This document shows positions 42,036 through 52,432 of a stretch of DNA of 64,000 nucleotides, in pieces. The notes beneath the pieces were generated by a model. It saw only the letters and a program-made list of their open reading frames with translations, searched no databases and was not told the DNA's origin. The DNA comes from Mesorhizobium sp. B4-1-4 (GTDB lineage Bacteria; Pseudomonadota; Alphaproteobacteria; Rhizobiales; Rhizobiaceae): the NCBI RefSeq assembly GCF_006439395.2, contig NZ_CP083950.1, positions 4,639,001 through 4,703,000 of the forward strand, read 5' to 3'. How positions within the stretch are numbered: position 1 is the first letter of the stretch; every line of letters begins with the position of its first letter. Both the position numbers and the translations under genes were made by a program.

Positions 42036-42443
42036 TCAGGCCGGCAGAATGGCGCCTTCCAGCGTGGTGAGCTGGCCGAGGAACTGTTCCGCCTTGGTGC
42101 GCGCCTGGTCGTCCTTGGCGTCGGCGGCGTCTTCCTTGGCTTCCTGGATGCGGCGCGCGAGATCGGCCCGGTCGACATCCTTCACCGCGACAGCCGATTC
42201 CGCCAGCAGCGTGCAGCCGGCCGGGACGATGTCGGCGAAGCCGCCGAACACGACATACCGCTCTTCGCCGCCGGACGCGGCCTTCACCGTGACGACACCC
42301 GGCTGGATCGTGGTCATGACCGGCGCGTGATGCGCCATGACGGTCATCTCGCCCTCGGCGCCCGGGATGACGACCGACTCGACCTCGGCAGAAACCAGCA
42401 GGCGCTCCGGTGAGACCAGTTCGAACTTGAAAGCTTCAGCCAT
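42036..42443 (-). CDS. atpC: ATP synthase F1 epsilon subunit
   Basis: A 135-residue protein. FKFELVSPERLLVSAEVESV, IPGAEGEMTVMAHHAPVMTT and YVVFGGFADI are the beta-sandwich motifs of AtpC, followed by the two-helix C-terminal regulatory domain. Part of the central stalk, it couples rotation and inhibits ATP hydrolysis. It is the last gene of atpHAGDC and is separated from atpD by 110 bases that hold an imperfect palindrome. Confidence 0.95.
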   Translation of the reverse strand: MAEAFKFELVSPERLLVSAEVESVVIPGAEGEMTVMAHHAPVMTTIQPGVVTVKAASGGEERYVVFGGFADIVPAGCTLLAESAVAVKDVDRADLARRIQEAKEDAADAKDDQARTKAEQFLGQLTTLEGAILPA

Positions 42444-42553
42444 GTCAATTTAGTGAGTAGGGACTGGTGAGTAGGAAGTAGGGAAGAGGGCAACTGCCCC
42501 CCTAGCCCAGCTGCTATTCACTATCGACTACCGACTACTCCCTATTGCCTTGA
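42444..42553. repeat. imperfect inverted repeat between atpD and atpC
   Basis: The left part (gagtagggactggtgagtag and following aagtaggga) and the right part (tattcactatcgactaccga, ctactcccta) are partly self-complementary, so the mRNA could form a long imperfect hairpin between two otherwise closely spaced genes. The repeated GTAG/CTAC words look like a degenerate intergenic element rather than random sequence. Confidence 0.5.
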
Positions 42554-44131
<1,578 letters not shown>

Positions 44132-44201
44132 CGTCTTTACCCTTTTTCGTCCTTTGTTTTTCACGCGGTCCAGTCGCGGGCCGATGACCCGCGAACCGCG
44201 C

Positions 44202-45089
44202 CTAGAGCGCCTCGGCGCCCGAAATGATTTCAATCAGTTCCTTGGTGATCTGCGCCTGCCGCTGGCGGTTGTAGGTGATCGACAGTTTGTTGATCATCTC
44301 GCCGGCGTTGCGCGTCGCATTGTCCATGGCGCTCATCTTGGCGCCCATTTCGCCGGCCGCGTTTTCGAGCAGCGCGCGGAAGATCTGCACCGCGATGTTG
44401 CGCGGGATGAGGTCGGACAGGATTTCACCGGGCTCCGGCTCATATTCATAGACGGCACTGGCGCCATCCGCCGATTCGGCCTGGGCCGAAGAAGCGGTGG
44501 CGACCGGGATGATCTGCTGCGCGGTCGGAACCTGGCTGATCACCGACTTGAACTGCGAGTAGAACAGGGTGCAGACGTCGAAGGCGCCCTCGTTGAAAAG
44601 ATTGATGACCTTGCGGGCGATCGCGTCGGCATTGACGAAGCCGAGCGTCTTGACCTCGCGCAGGTCGATACGTTCGAGGATCATCGACGCATAGTCGCGG
44701 CGCAGTATGTCGAAACCCTTCTTGCCGACGCAGATGATCTTGACCTGCTTGCCGTCGGCCAGCAGCCGGCGGATGTGGTCGCGGGCATGACGGGCGATCT
44801 GCGAATTGAAGCCGCCGCAAAGGCCGCGCTCGGCCGTGCAGACGATGAGCAGATGCACATCATCCTTGCCGGTGCCGGTCATCAGCGCCGGGGCATCGCC
44901 ACCGCCGCCGACCGCCTGGGTGATGTTGGCCAGCACGGAACCCATGCGCTCCGAATAGGGGCGCGCCGCTTCCGCGGCCTCTTGCGCGCGGCGAAGCTTC
45001 GCCGCGGCGACCATCTGCATCGCCTTGGTGATCTTCTGCGTCGCCTTGACCGAGGCGATACGGTTACGAAGGTCTTTTAATGAAGGCAT
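44202..45089 (-). CDS. atpG: ATP synthase F1 gamma subunit
   Basis: A 295-residue protein. The N-terminal MPSLKDLRNRIASVKATQKI with KAMQMVAAAKLRRAQ and the C-terminal MSAMDNATRNAGEMINKLSI with YNRQRQAQITKELIEIISGA are the two halves of the rotating coiled coil and give a very clear call. TAERGLCGGFNSQIAR is the conserved loop. It forms the central shaft between atpA-atpD hexamer and the c-ring. 46 bases separate it from atpA. Confidence 0.97.
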   Translation of the reverse strand: MPSLKDLRNRIASVKATQKITKAMQMVAAAKLRRAQEAAEAARPYSERMGSVLANITQAVGGGGDAPALMTGTGKDDVHLLIVCTAERGLCGGFNSQIARHARDHIRRLLADGKQVKIICVGKKGFDILRRDYASMILERIDLREVKTLGFVNADAIARKVINLFNEGAFDVCTLFYSQFKSVISQVPTAQQIIPVATASSAQAESADGASAVYEYEPEPGEILSDLIPRNIAVQIFRALLENAAGEMGAKMSAMDNATRNAGEMINKLSITYNRQRQAQITKELIEIISGAEAL

Positions 45090-45135
45090 GCTTCAAACCT
45101 GATCCCGTCTTGTCTCATCCGGATTGGCGCTTCGC

Positions 45136-46665
45136 TCAGGCGAAGGTCTTGGCGAAAGCGTCGATTTCGGCCTTGAGCTTGGCGCGCAGATCGTCCGACA
45201 GCGCCTTTTCGTTGCGGATGGCGTCGAGAACGTCCTTGCCGGCCGAGCGCATGTGGCTGAGCAGGCCATGCTCGAACTTGCCGACCTGGTTGACCGGCAG
45301 CTTGTCGAGATAGCCATTGACGCCGGCGAAGATCACCGCGACCTGTTCTTCCGTCTTCAGCGGCGAGAACTGCGGCTGCTTCAGGAGCTCGGTCAGGCGC
45401 GATCCGCGGTTGAGCAGGCGCTGCGTGGCGGCGTCGAGATCCGAGCCGAACTGCGCGAAGGCCGCCATTTCGCGGTACTGCGCGAGCTCGCCCTTGATCG
45501 AGCCGGCGACCTGCTTCATCGCCTTGATCTGCGCCGAGGAGCCGACGCGCGACACCGACAGGCCGACGTTGACGGCCGGACGGATGCCCTGGAAGAACAG
45601 GTTGGTTTCGAGGAAGATCTGGCCGTCGGTGATCGAGATCACGTTGGTCGGGATGTAGGCCGACACGTCGTTGGCCTGCGTCTCGATGACCGGCAGGGCC
45701 GTCAGCGAGCCACCGCCGAGATCGTCATTGAGCTTGGCGGCGCGCTCGAGCAGGCGCGAGTGCAGGTAGAAGACGTCGCCCGGATAGGCTTCGCGGCCCG
45801 GCGGGCGGCGCAGCAGCAGCGACATCTGGCGGTAGGCGACGGCCTGCTTCGACAGATCGTCATAGCTGATCAGCGCATGCATGCCGTTGTCGCGGAAAAA
45901 TTCGCCCATGGTGCAGGCCGTGAACGGCGCCAGGAACTGCATCGGCGCCGGATCGGAAGCGGTGGCGGCGACGATGATCGAATATTCAAGCGCGCCGCGC
46001 TCTTCCAGCACCTTGACGAACTGCGCGACGGTCGAGCGCTTCTGGCCGACGGCGACGTAGACGCAGTAGAGCTTTTCCTTCTCGGGGCCGTTGTCGTGCA
46101 CCGACTTCTGGTTGAGCATCGTGTCGAGGATGATCGCGGTCTTGCCGGTCTGGCGGTCGCCGATGACCAGCTCGCGCTGGCCGCGACCGACCGGGATCAG
46201 CGCGTCGATGGCCTTGAGGCCGGTCGACATCGGCTCGTTCACCGACTTGCGCGGGATGATGCCGGGCGCCTTGACGTCGACACGCCTGCGCTCGGTCGCC
46301 TTGATCGGGCCCTTGCCGTCGATCGGGTTGCCAAGCGCGTCAACGACGCGGCCGAGCAGGCCGGGGCCGACAGGCGCGTCGACAATGGCGCCGGTGCGCT
46401 TGACGGTGTCGCCTTCCTTGATGTCGCGGTCAGCGCCGAAGATGACGACGCCGACATTGTCGGCTTCGAGGTTGAGCGCCATGCCGCGGATGCCGCCGGG
46501 GAATTCGACCATCTCGCCGGCCTGGACATTGTCGAGGCCGTAGACGCGGGCGATACCGTCACCGACGGACAGCACCTGTCCAACTTCGGAGACCTCGGCC
46601 TCCTTGCCGAAATTCTTGATCTGGTCTTTCAGAATTGCGGAAATTTCCGCGGCGCGGATGTCCAT
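45136..46665 (-). CDS. atpA: ATP synthase F1 alpha subunit
   Basis: A 509-residue protein of standard length. MDIRAAEISAILKDQIKNFG at the N-terminus, Walker A GDRQTGKTAIILDTML (~170), GQKRSTVAQFV, and PGREAYPGDVFYLHSRLLER (~335) plus the NVGLSVSRVGSSAQ signature are all present. It alternates with beta subunits in F1 and binds nucleotide at non-catalytic sites. Its ATG overlaps the atpH stop by one base. Confidence 0.97.
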   Translation of the reverse strand: MDIRAAEISAILKDQIKNFGKEAEVSEVGQVLSVGDGIARVYGLDNVQAGEMVEFPGGIRGMALNLEADNVGVVIFGADRDIKEGDTVKRTGAIVDAPVGPGLLGRVVDALGNPIDGKGPIKATERRRVDVKAPGIIPRKSVNEPMSTGLKAIDALIPVGRGQRELVIGDRQTGKTAIILDTMLNQKSVHDNGPEKEKLYCVYVAVGQKRSTVAQFVKVLEERGALEYSIIVAATASDPAPMQFLAPFTACTMGEFFRDNGMHALISYDDLSKQAVAYRQMSLLLRRPPGREAYPGDVFYLHSRLLERAAKLNDDLGGGSLTALPVIETQANDVSAYIPTNVISITDGQIFLETNLFFQGIRPAVNVGLSVSRVGSSAQIKAMKQVAGSIKGELAQYREMAAFAQFGSDLDAATQRLLNRGSRLTELLKQPQFSPLKTEEQVAVIFAGVNGYLDKLPVNQVGKFEHGLLSHMRSAGKDVLDAIRNEKALSDDLRAKLKAEIDAFAKTFA

Positions 46666-47225
46666 CAGCCGACCTCTTTCAGTGCAAGCTTGAGCGAATT
46701 GAGTTTGGTTTTGAGCGACGTATCGATCTGGCGCGAGCCCATCTTGACCACCAGCCCGCCGAGCAGCGACGGATCGACAGTGACGGAGATGGCCACGTCC
46801 TTGCCGGCAACGCTTTTCAACGCCGCCTTGAGTTCGGTTTCCTGGGCAGCGTTCAGCTCGTGAGCCGACGTCACCTCGGCGGCGGCCTCGCCACGATGCT
46901 CGGCGGCGATCTGGCGGAACGCCTTGATCATGCCCGGCACCGCGAACAGGCGGCGGTTCTTGGCGACGACGCGCAGGAAATTGCCGGTCAGCCCGGTAAC
47001 CTCCGCCTTGTCGGCGATCGCCGCGATGGCCTTGGCCTGGTCTTCACTGGAAAACACCGGGCTGTTGATCAGCCGGGTGAGGTCGGCACTGCCGGCGAGC
47101 ATCGCCTCGAAACTGTTGAGGTCGGCTTCGACCTTGGCGACGGAATTTGCCTGCGATGCGAGTTCGAACAGCGAACCGGCATAGCGTTCTGCGACACCTG
47201 AGATTGGCGATGACGATTGAGCCAC
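46665..47225 (-). CDS. atpH: ATP synthase F1 delta subunit
   Basis: A 186-residue protein from GTG 47225 (reads M/V-AQSSSPISGVAERYAGSL); the in-frame stretch upstream to 47315 would add an atypical basic leader. ERYAGSLFELA, FLRVVAKNRRLFAVPGMIKA (~90-110) and DPSLLGGLVVKMGSRQIDTS (~150) are family motifs. It joins F1 to the peripheral stalk. First gene of atpHAGDC. As in other alphaproteobacteria the F0 genes are not adjacent. Confidence 0.93.
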   Translation of the reverse strand: MAQSSSPISGVAERYAGSLFELASQANSVAKVEADLNSFEAMLAGSADLTRLINSPVFSSEDQAKAIAAIADKAEVTGLTGNFLRVVAKNRRLFAVPGMIKAFRQIAAEHRGEAAAEVTSAHELNAAQETELKAALKSVAGKDVAISVTVDPSLLGGLVVKMGSRQIDTSLKTKLNSLKLALKEVG

Positions 47226-47286
47226 GGACCGTCTTTTCTCTTGTCTGACAGGCCGCAGATTGTTGGCGCGAGCAAAAACTCTGGCT

Positions 47287-47315
47287 AAATCTTTGACCTT
47301 ACTGCATTTTTTCAA
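47287..47315 (-). promoter_or_regulatory. candidate promoter of the atpHAGDC operon
   Basis: On the minus strand TTGAAA (47315-47310) and AGATTT (47292-47287) are 17 bases apart and 62 bases before the atpH start. The -35 is good, the -10 is weak. Position rather than sequence quality supports it. Confidence 0.35.
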
Positions 47316-47471
47316 GCACGGAGGCGCGGCTTCCGCTATCCCCGGCCGAAAGTCGATTGCCGTCTAGCACAGGCATTTTAAGACCGCAATGCGTCGTTCC
47401 GCATGGTTTTCAGGCACTATTGTCGCATCCGGCGAAAGATCGGCACCTTTGACACCGCGATACCCCTGGAT

Positions 47472-47867
47472 TCAGGGCACAAAGCCGAAGGCAAAGGCGA
47501 GCGGCAATGCCGCCAGGGCCAATTCCACCACAATGGAAACCCAATTGAAAGGTGTGTTGGCGCCATCCGACATCATCGACAGCAGCCGGCCAAAGGCGGT
47601 GAACAGCCAGGAGAAGCCGAGTGCCATGTAAACCAATGGCTGCGCGAGCAGGACGCAGCACAGGCCGACGCCGAGATAAAAGCCCGACATCCTGCCGCGC
47701 CCCTCGGCGATTGCCGCTGCCTTCTCCGGCCTCGCCTGCAGGCGCAGGATGCGGAAGGCAACGCCCGGCGCCAGGAAAAACAGCAAGCCCAGCAGCACTG
47801 TGACGACGGCGCTCGACCAGGCCAGCCACTCGCCCTGGCTCGTCGGCCATGGAAACGCAAAATCCAT
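47472..47867 (-). CDS. small integral membrane protein (DUF4345-like)
   Basis: A 131-residue protein with four hydrophobic segments (~15-38, 62-80, 82-98, 108-128). The ATG 47867 follows a GAGGG site. Words such as LAPGVAFRILRLQARPEKAA and SGFYLGVGLCCVLLAQPLVY resemble the DUF4345 group of four-helix membrane proteins, but the match is from memory and is not firm. A single-gene unit between the atp operon promoter and the racemase-like gene. Confidence 0.6.
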   Translation of the reverse strand: MDFAFPWPTSQGEWLAWSSAVVTVLLGLLFFLAPGVAFRILRLQARPEKAAAIAEGRGRMSGFYLGVGLCCVLLAQPLVYMALGFSWLFTAFGRLLSMMSDGANTPFNWVSIVVELALAALPLAFAFGFVP

Positions 47868-47961
47868 CTTGTCCCTCGAAACGCCTGCTTTGAAATTTTT
47901 GGCATTCTAGCTGAGGTAAAGCGCCGCGCCAGATGGCTCCAAGCACTTTAGGCCAAGCGCA

Positions 47962-48657
47962 TCAACCGAGCGCGAATTGCACTGCCGCCTCGGCATGGAT
48001 GCGCGTCGTGTCGAAGACAGGAATGTCGAAATCCCGCTGGCCAATCAGCATGGTGATCTCGGTGCAGCCCATGATGAGGCTGTCGACGGCCTTTTCCCGA
48101 CGCAGACGCTCGACCTCGGCGATATAGGCCGCCTTCGAAACGTCGGTGACGATGCCCTGGCAGAGCTCGTCATAGATGACACGATGCACCATGTCGCGAC
48201 CGGCCGCGTCGGGCACCACCGGCTGCAAGCCATATTTGTCGATGAGCCGGCGCTTGTAGAAATCCTTCTCCATGGTGAAGCGTGTCGCCAGCAATGCCGG
48301 CCGCTGCAAGCCGGCGCGCTTGATCGCGACCGCGGTGGCATCGGCGATGTGGATCAGCGGGATCGATACCGACGCCTGCACCTGGTCTGCCAGTTTGTGC
48401 ATGGTGTTGGTGCACAGAAGCAGGCCCTCGGCGCCGCCCGCCTCCAGCTTGCGCGCCGCTTCGACAAGGAGCACGCCGGCGCCATCCCAATCGCCATGGT
48501 GCTGCCGCTCCGCGATCTCGGCGAAATCGAACGACCAGAGCAGCAATCTCGCCGAATGCAGCCCGCCAAGGCGCTCGCGCACGATCTCGTTGAGCTGGCG
48601 GTAATATATGGCGGTCGATTCCCAGCTCATGCCGCCGAGCAGGCCAAGGGTTTTCAT
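47962..48657 (-). CDS. aspartate/glutamate racemase family protein (YgeA-like)
   Basis: A 231-residue protein. KTLGLLGGMSWESTAIYYRQ at the N-terminus and the two catalytic-Cys motifs LLLCTNTMHKLAD (~78-90) and SLIMGCTEITMLIG (~190-203) define the Asp/Glu racemase superfamily. The GMSWEST start is typical of the YgeA broad-specificity amino-acid racemases. These act without a cofactor by a two-base mechanism. The physiological substrate cannot be told. Single gene, divergent from the toxin-antitoxin pair. Confidence 0.85.
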   Translation of the reverse strand: MKTLGLLGGMSWESTAIYYRQLNEIVRERLGGLHSARLLLWSFDFAEIAERQHHGDWDGAGVLLVEAARKLEAGGAEGLLLCTNTMHKLADQVQASVSIPLIHIADATAVAIKRAGLQRPALLATRFTMEKDFYKRRLIDKYGLQPVVPDAAGRDMVHRVIYDELCQGIVTDVSKAAYIAEVERLRREKAVDSLIMGCTEITMLIGQRDFDIPVFDTTRIHAEAAVQFALG

Positions 48658-48694
48658 GACGGGCTGTTCCTTTACCGTGCAATTCCTATATTAT

Positions 48695-48713
48695 GACCAC
48701 AAGAGACCACAAG
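48695..48713 (+). promoter_or_regulatory. direct repeat in front of the antitoxin gene
   Basis: GACCACAAG occurs twice, at 48695-48703 and 48705-48713, one base apart. The second copy runs into the AAGGAG ribosome site of the antitoxin, and TATATT at 48687-48692 is a plausible -10 just upstream. This position suits autoregulation by the toxin-antitoxin complex. Confidence 0.45.
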
Positions 48714-48723
48714 GAGATTTACC

Positions 48724-48966
48724 GTGAAAACAATGCAGGTTCGGGAAGCCAAGGCAGGGTTCTCGGCGCTCGTCGAGGCCGCGGAGAGCGGCGAGCCCAC
48801 CATTATCACAAAGCACGGTAAGCCAGCAGCGGCTGTCGTTTCGGTCAAGGACTTGCAAAAGCTTTATCCAGCCAAGCGTCGAAATTTCGGGGAGTTTCTT
48901 CTGACCTACCCAGGAGGGATCGAGTTGGAAAGGAATGAGTCCCCGTCGCGGGATATCGATCTTTGA
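48724..48966 (+). CDS. type II antitoxin, Phd/YefM family
   Basis: An 80-residue protein. MQVREAKAGFSALVEAAESG and ITKHGKPAAAVVSVKDLQKL form the Phd/YefM DNA-binding fold. The C-terminal ~30 residues, which end SPSRDIDL, are the toxin-binding tail. GTG 48724 is well spaced from AAGGAGAT; ATG 48733 is an alternative. The stop overlaps the toxin start (TTGA), the usual coupled arrangement. Confidence 0.9.
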   Translation: MKTMQVREAKAGFSALVEAAESGEPTIITKHGKPAAAVVSVKDLQKLYPAKRRNFGEFLLTYPGGIELERNESPSRDIDL

Positions 48967-49418
48967 GCGGCTATCTTCTCGACACGTCCATCTTATCGGC
49001 GTTCGCGCCTGGCCGGCTGCCACTTGCGAAAGACGTCGCCAATTGGATCGTATCGCAAGGTGAACAGCAAACGCTCTTCATACCGGTTATTGCTATCACC
49101 GAAATCGAGAAAGGCATACGCAAGCTCGATCGTGCCGGGGCATCAAAGCGCGCGGAGAACCTCGCTGCCTGGGTCAACGACACCATCGAAGAATTCGCGG
49201 ATCAAATTCTGGGGATCAATGCCGACATAGCGCGAAGAGCGGGCCGAATGGAGGAAGCGGTCTCTGCGAAAGGCAAGAACCCGGGCTTGGCGGACATACT
49301 GATCGCTGCTACGGCGGCAGCCAATGAGCTTACCGTGCTTACGGCAAACGTCAGGCACTTTGAAGCGCTTGATGTTGGGTGCTGGAATATACTGCAAGAT
49401 CCGCCAGGCCCCGACTGA
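48963..49418 (+). CDS. type II toxin, VapC-like PIN-domain ribonuclease
   Basis: A 151-residue protein starting with TTG that overlaps the antitoxin stop. YLLDTSILSAF (first acidic residue), IAITEIEKGI (Glu), and the GLADILIAATA segment (~113-123, catalytic Asp) are the conserved PIN acidic positions. Members cut RNA and are held inactive by the antitoxin. It ends seven bases before the convergent priA gene. Confidence 0.9.
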   Translation: MSGYLLDTSILSAFAPGRLPLAKDVANWIVSQGEQQTLFIPVIAITEIEKGIRKLDRAGASKRAENLAAWVNDTIEEFADQILGINADIARRAGRMEEAVSAKGKNPGLADILIAATAAANELTVLTANVRHFEALDVGCWNILQDPPGPD

Positions 49419-49425
49419 TCCATTC

Positions 49426-51609
49426 TCACAAAAAGCTCTGCGGATCGATATCGACCTGCACCCGGACCGAGCCGCGCTGTTTCGGCCCATTGGCCAGCAT
49501 CGTCCGGATGAACCCCTGCATGTCGGCGCGGCGTTCGCCCTGGATCAGCAGGCGGAAGCGATGGCGGCCGCCGAGCAGGGACAACGGCGCTTCGGCCGGC
49601 CCGAGCACGAACAGGTCCGACGCTTCAGGCGCCGCGCGGCGCAGGCCACGGGCGTGACCCTCAGCTTCCGCCCGCGTCACCGCGCTAACGATGACGCCGG
49701 CGAGCCGTCCGAAGGGTGGCAAGGCCGCCCGCTCGCGCTCGGCGATCTCGCGCTCGTAAAAGGCTTCCGCATCGCCGGACACGATCGCCCGCATCACAGG
49801 ATGATCGGGCTGGAAGGTCTGCAGCAGGCCGAGGCTCTTCTTGCCGGTGCGGCCGGCACGGCCGGTTACCTGGCTGAGCAGCTGGAAGGTGCGCTCGGCG
49901 GCGCGCGGATCGCCATTGGCGAGACCGAGATCCGCATCGACGACGCCGACCAACGTCATGTTGGGGAAGTTGTGCCCCTTGGCAACCAGTTGCGTGCCGA
50001 TGACGATATCGGCTTCGCCATCGGCGATCGCCTCCAGTTCCAACCGCAGCCGCCGCACGCCGCCCATCAGATCCGACGACAGGACGACGGTGCGCGCGTC
50101 GGGGAAATGCGTGACGACCTCCTCGGCGATGCGCTCGACGCCCGGCCCGCAGGCGACGAGATGATCGAGCGTGCCGCATTCAGGACATGCCTCGGGGCGG
50201 CGCTCATTATGCCCGCAATGGTGGCAGACCAGCTGGCCGCGAAAGCGATGCTCGACCAGCCAGGCCGAGCAGACCGGACAGCCGAAGCGGTGGCCGCAGA
50301 CCCGGCACAGCGTCAGCGGCGCATAGCCGCGCCGGTTGAGGAACAGCAGCGACTGTTCCTTCTTCTCCAGCGTCCGGCGCATATGGTCGATCAGCACCGG
50401 CGACAGGAAGCCGCCACGCGCCGGCGGCGCGCGCCGCATGTCGACCGATTTGAGATCGGGAAGTGCCGCCTCGGCGAAGCGGGCGGAAAGGACGGCCCTG
50501 GCGTACCGGCCTTGGCTGGCATTGACCCGGCTTTCGACCGACGGCGTCGCCGATGCCAGCACCACGGGAAAGCCGCCAATATGGCCGCGCACGACGGCCA
50601 TGTCGCGCGCATTGTAGAAGACGCGGTCTTCCTGCTTGTAGGCGGGGTCGTGCTCCTCGTCGACGACGATCAGGCCAAGCTCCTTGAACGGCAGGAACAG
50701 CGCCGAGCGCGCGCCGGCAACGACGCGCACGCGGCCTTCCGCCACCTGCCGCCAGACTTTTTCGCGCATCCTGGGGGGCAGGTCCGAATGCCATTCGGCC
50801 GGCTTGGCGCCGAAGCGGCGCTGGAAGCGCTCCAGAAACGCGTGGGTCAGCGCGATTTCCGGCAGCAGGATCAGCACCTGTTTGCCCTGGTCGAGGGCCG
50901 CCGCCACCGCCTCGAAATAAACCTCCGTCTTGCCCGAACCGGTGACGCCGTCGAGCAGCGCCACATTGAAAGCACCGGCCGCGACATTGGTGCGCAGCAT
51001 CGAGGCGGCATCATTCTGGTCCGGCATCAGCTCCGGCACGGCATAGTTCGGATCAGGCGCGGCCACGACCGGGCGCGGCGGGATCATCACCGTCTCGAAC
51101 ACGCCTTGCGCCTTGAGCCCCTCGATCACCGTCGAGGACACGCCGGCGGCATGGGCGAGGCCGGAACGCGTCCAGGCAAGGCCGCCCTCCGCCGTCTCCA
51201 GCACGCGCGACCGCGCATCCGTCATCCGGTCGGGAACGGCCGTGGTTCGCTGCAGCCCCTCGATCCAGGGTTCGGGATCGAAAGCCTCCGGCGCCCTGAG
51301 CAGCATGCGCGCCACCATGCCGGGCGCCGACAGCGTGTATTGCGCCACCCAGTCGACGAAACGGCGCATGGCACGGTCGATCGGCGGGCAGTCGAAGACC
51401 TGTTCGATCGGGCGCAGCTTTTTCGCATCGACCTTCTCGACCGCACCGTCCCAGACGATGCCGGCGACCTGGCGCGGCCCAAGCGGCACGCGCACGATCG
51501 AGCCCGGCACGACACGCATGCCGGCCGGTACGGCATAGGTGTAGGGGCGTTCGGCCGGCATCGGCACCAGCACCGGCGCGGCCGCGACAAAGGGCGAATC
51601 TTCACTCAT
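49426..51609 (-). CDS. priA: primosomal replication-restart helicase PriA
   Basis: A 727-residue protein of full length. The N-terminal 3-prime-end-binding domain (VLVPMPAERPYTYAVPAGMR) is followed by helicase motifs: Walker A DGVTGSGKTEVYFEAV (~218-233), VVDEEHDPAYKQED (DEEH box, ~315). Two zinc sites have eight Cys, in LCRVCGHRFGCPVC and CHHCGHNERRPEACPEC (~435-475). GTQLVAKGHNFPNMTLVGVV and QVTGRAGRTGKKS are helicase C motifs. It reloads the replisome at stalled forks. Confidence 0.95.
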   Translation of the reverse strand: MSEDSPFVAAAPVLVPMPAERPYTYAVPAGMRVVPGSIVRVPLGPRQVAGIVWDGAVEKVDAKKLRPIEQVFDCPPIDRAMRRFVDWVAQYTLSAPGMVARMLLRAPEAFDPEPWIEGLQRTTAVPDRMTDARSRVLETAEGGLAWTRSGLAHAAGVSSTVIEGLKAQGVFETVMIPPRPVVAAPDPNYAVPELMPDQNDAASMLRTNVAAGAFNVALLDGVTGSGKTEVYFEAVAAALDQGKQVLILLPEIALTHAFLERFQRRFGAKPAEWHSDLPPRMREKVWRQVAEGRVRVVAGARSALFLPFKELGLIVVDEEHDPAYKQEDRVFYNARDMAVVRGHIGGFPVVLASATPSVESRVNASQGRYARAVLSARFAEAALPDLKSVDMRRAPPARGGFLSPVLIDHMRRTLEKKEQSLLFLNRRGYAPLTLCRVCGHRFGCPVCSAWLVEHRFRGQLVCHHCGHNERRPEACPECGTLDHLVACGPGVERIAEEVVTHFPDARTVVLSSDLMGGVRRLRLELEAIADGEADIVIGTQLVAKGHNFPNMTLVGVVDADLGLANGDPRAAERTFQLLSQVTGRAGRTGKKSLGLLQTFQPDHPVMRAIVSGDAEAFYEREIAERERAALPPFGRLAGVIVSAVTRAEAEGHARGLRRAAPEASDLFVLGPAEAPLSLLGGRHRFRLLIQGERRADMQGFIRTMLANGPKQRGSVRVQVDIDPQSFL

Positions 51610-51700
51610 GAGGCGTGACCTTGCCCCGACTTTAGTCTAGATCAAAGAGCAACGCTGAACGTGCCTTCCCAAGCACGACGAAATCGTCAGGAGACCCGCC

Positions 51701-52357
51701 ATGAAATTTTTTGCCGACACAGCCGACATCAAGGAAATCCGTGAGCTGAACGATCTGGGGCTGCTTGATGGCGTCACCACCAACCCCTCGCTGATCCTGA
51801 AATCGGGTGGCAAGATCGTCGAAGTCACCAAGCAGATCTGCGACATCGTCGAAGGTCCGGTTTCAGCCGAGGTCGTGGCGACCGTGTACAAGGACATGAT
51901 GGCCGAGGCCGAGGTCCTGGCCAAGATCGCACCCAATATCGCCATCAAGGTGCCGTTGACGCTCGACGGCCTTAAGGCCTGCAAGACGATCCGCACCGAG
52001 ATGAACCGCATGGTCAACGTCACGCTGTGCTTCTCGGCCAATCAGGCACTGCTCGCCGCCAAGGCCGGCGCCTCGTTCATCTCGCCCTTCGTCGGCCGCA
52101 TCGATGACACCGGCTCGGACGGCATGGAGCTGATCCAGGAGATCCGGCAGATCTACGACAATTACGATTTCCAGACCGAGATCCTGACCGCATCGGTGCG
52201 CACGGTGAACCACGTCAAGCAGGCCGCGCTCATCGGCGCCGACGTCATCACCGCTCCGCCGGCGACGCTGAAGGCGCTGGTCAACCATCCGCTGACCGAC
52301 AAGGGCCTCGCCGCCTTCCTCGCCGACTGGGCCAAGACCGGCCAGAAGATCGGCTGA
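51701..52357 (+). CDS. fsa: transaldolase-like protein (fructose-6-phosphate aldolase family)
   Basis: A 218-residue protein. MKFFADTADIKEIRELNDLG, GLLDGVTTNPSLILKSGG and NIAIKVPLTLDGLKA (Schiff-base Lys ~86) with NVTLCFSANQALLAAKAGAS define the short transaldolase/FSA family. FVGRIDDTGSDGMEL follows. It could act as transaldolase in the pentose phosphate pathway or as an aldolase. The very good aggaga site supports the start. Followed by a strong terminator. Confidence 0.92.
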   Translation: MKFFADTADIKEIRELNDLGLLDGVTTNPSLILKSGGKIVEVTKQICDIVEGPVSAEVVATVYKDMMAEAEVLAKIAPNIAIKVPLTLDGLKACKTIRTEMNRMVNVTLCFSANQALLAAKAGASFISPFVGRIDDTGSDGMELIQEIRQIYDNYDFQTEILTASVRTVNHVKQAALIGADVITAPPATLKALVNHPLTDKGLAAFLADWAKTGQKIG

Positions 52358-52375
52358 AGCCACTTGGTTTTCAAG

Positions 52376-52402
52376 AAAAAGGCCGGGTAACCGGCCTTTT
52401 TT
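52376..52402. terminator. bidirectional terminator between the transaldolase gene and ftsK
   Basis: AAAAAGGCCGG (52376-52386), loop GTAA, and CCGGCC followed by six T (52391-52402) give an ideal intrinsic terminator. It is 18 bases after the transaldolase stop and 30 bases before the ftsK stop, and works for both strands. Confidence 0.92.
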
Positions 52403-52432
52403 GTGCGCTGCGGATCAAGGCGAGGCCGTCAA

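Noticed and set aside
45124..46863. 579-codon plus-strand frame over atpA
   Set aside because: Antisense to atpA, one of the most conserved genes in the window.
49324..51618. 764-codon plus-strand frame over priA
   Set aside because: Antisense to priA with helicase and zinc motifs; a product of codon bias.
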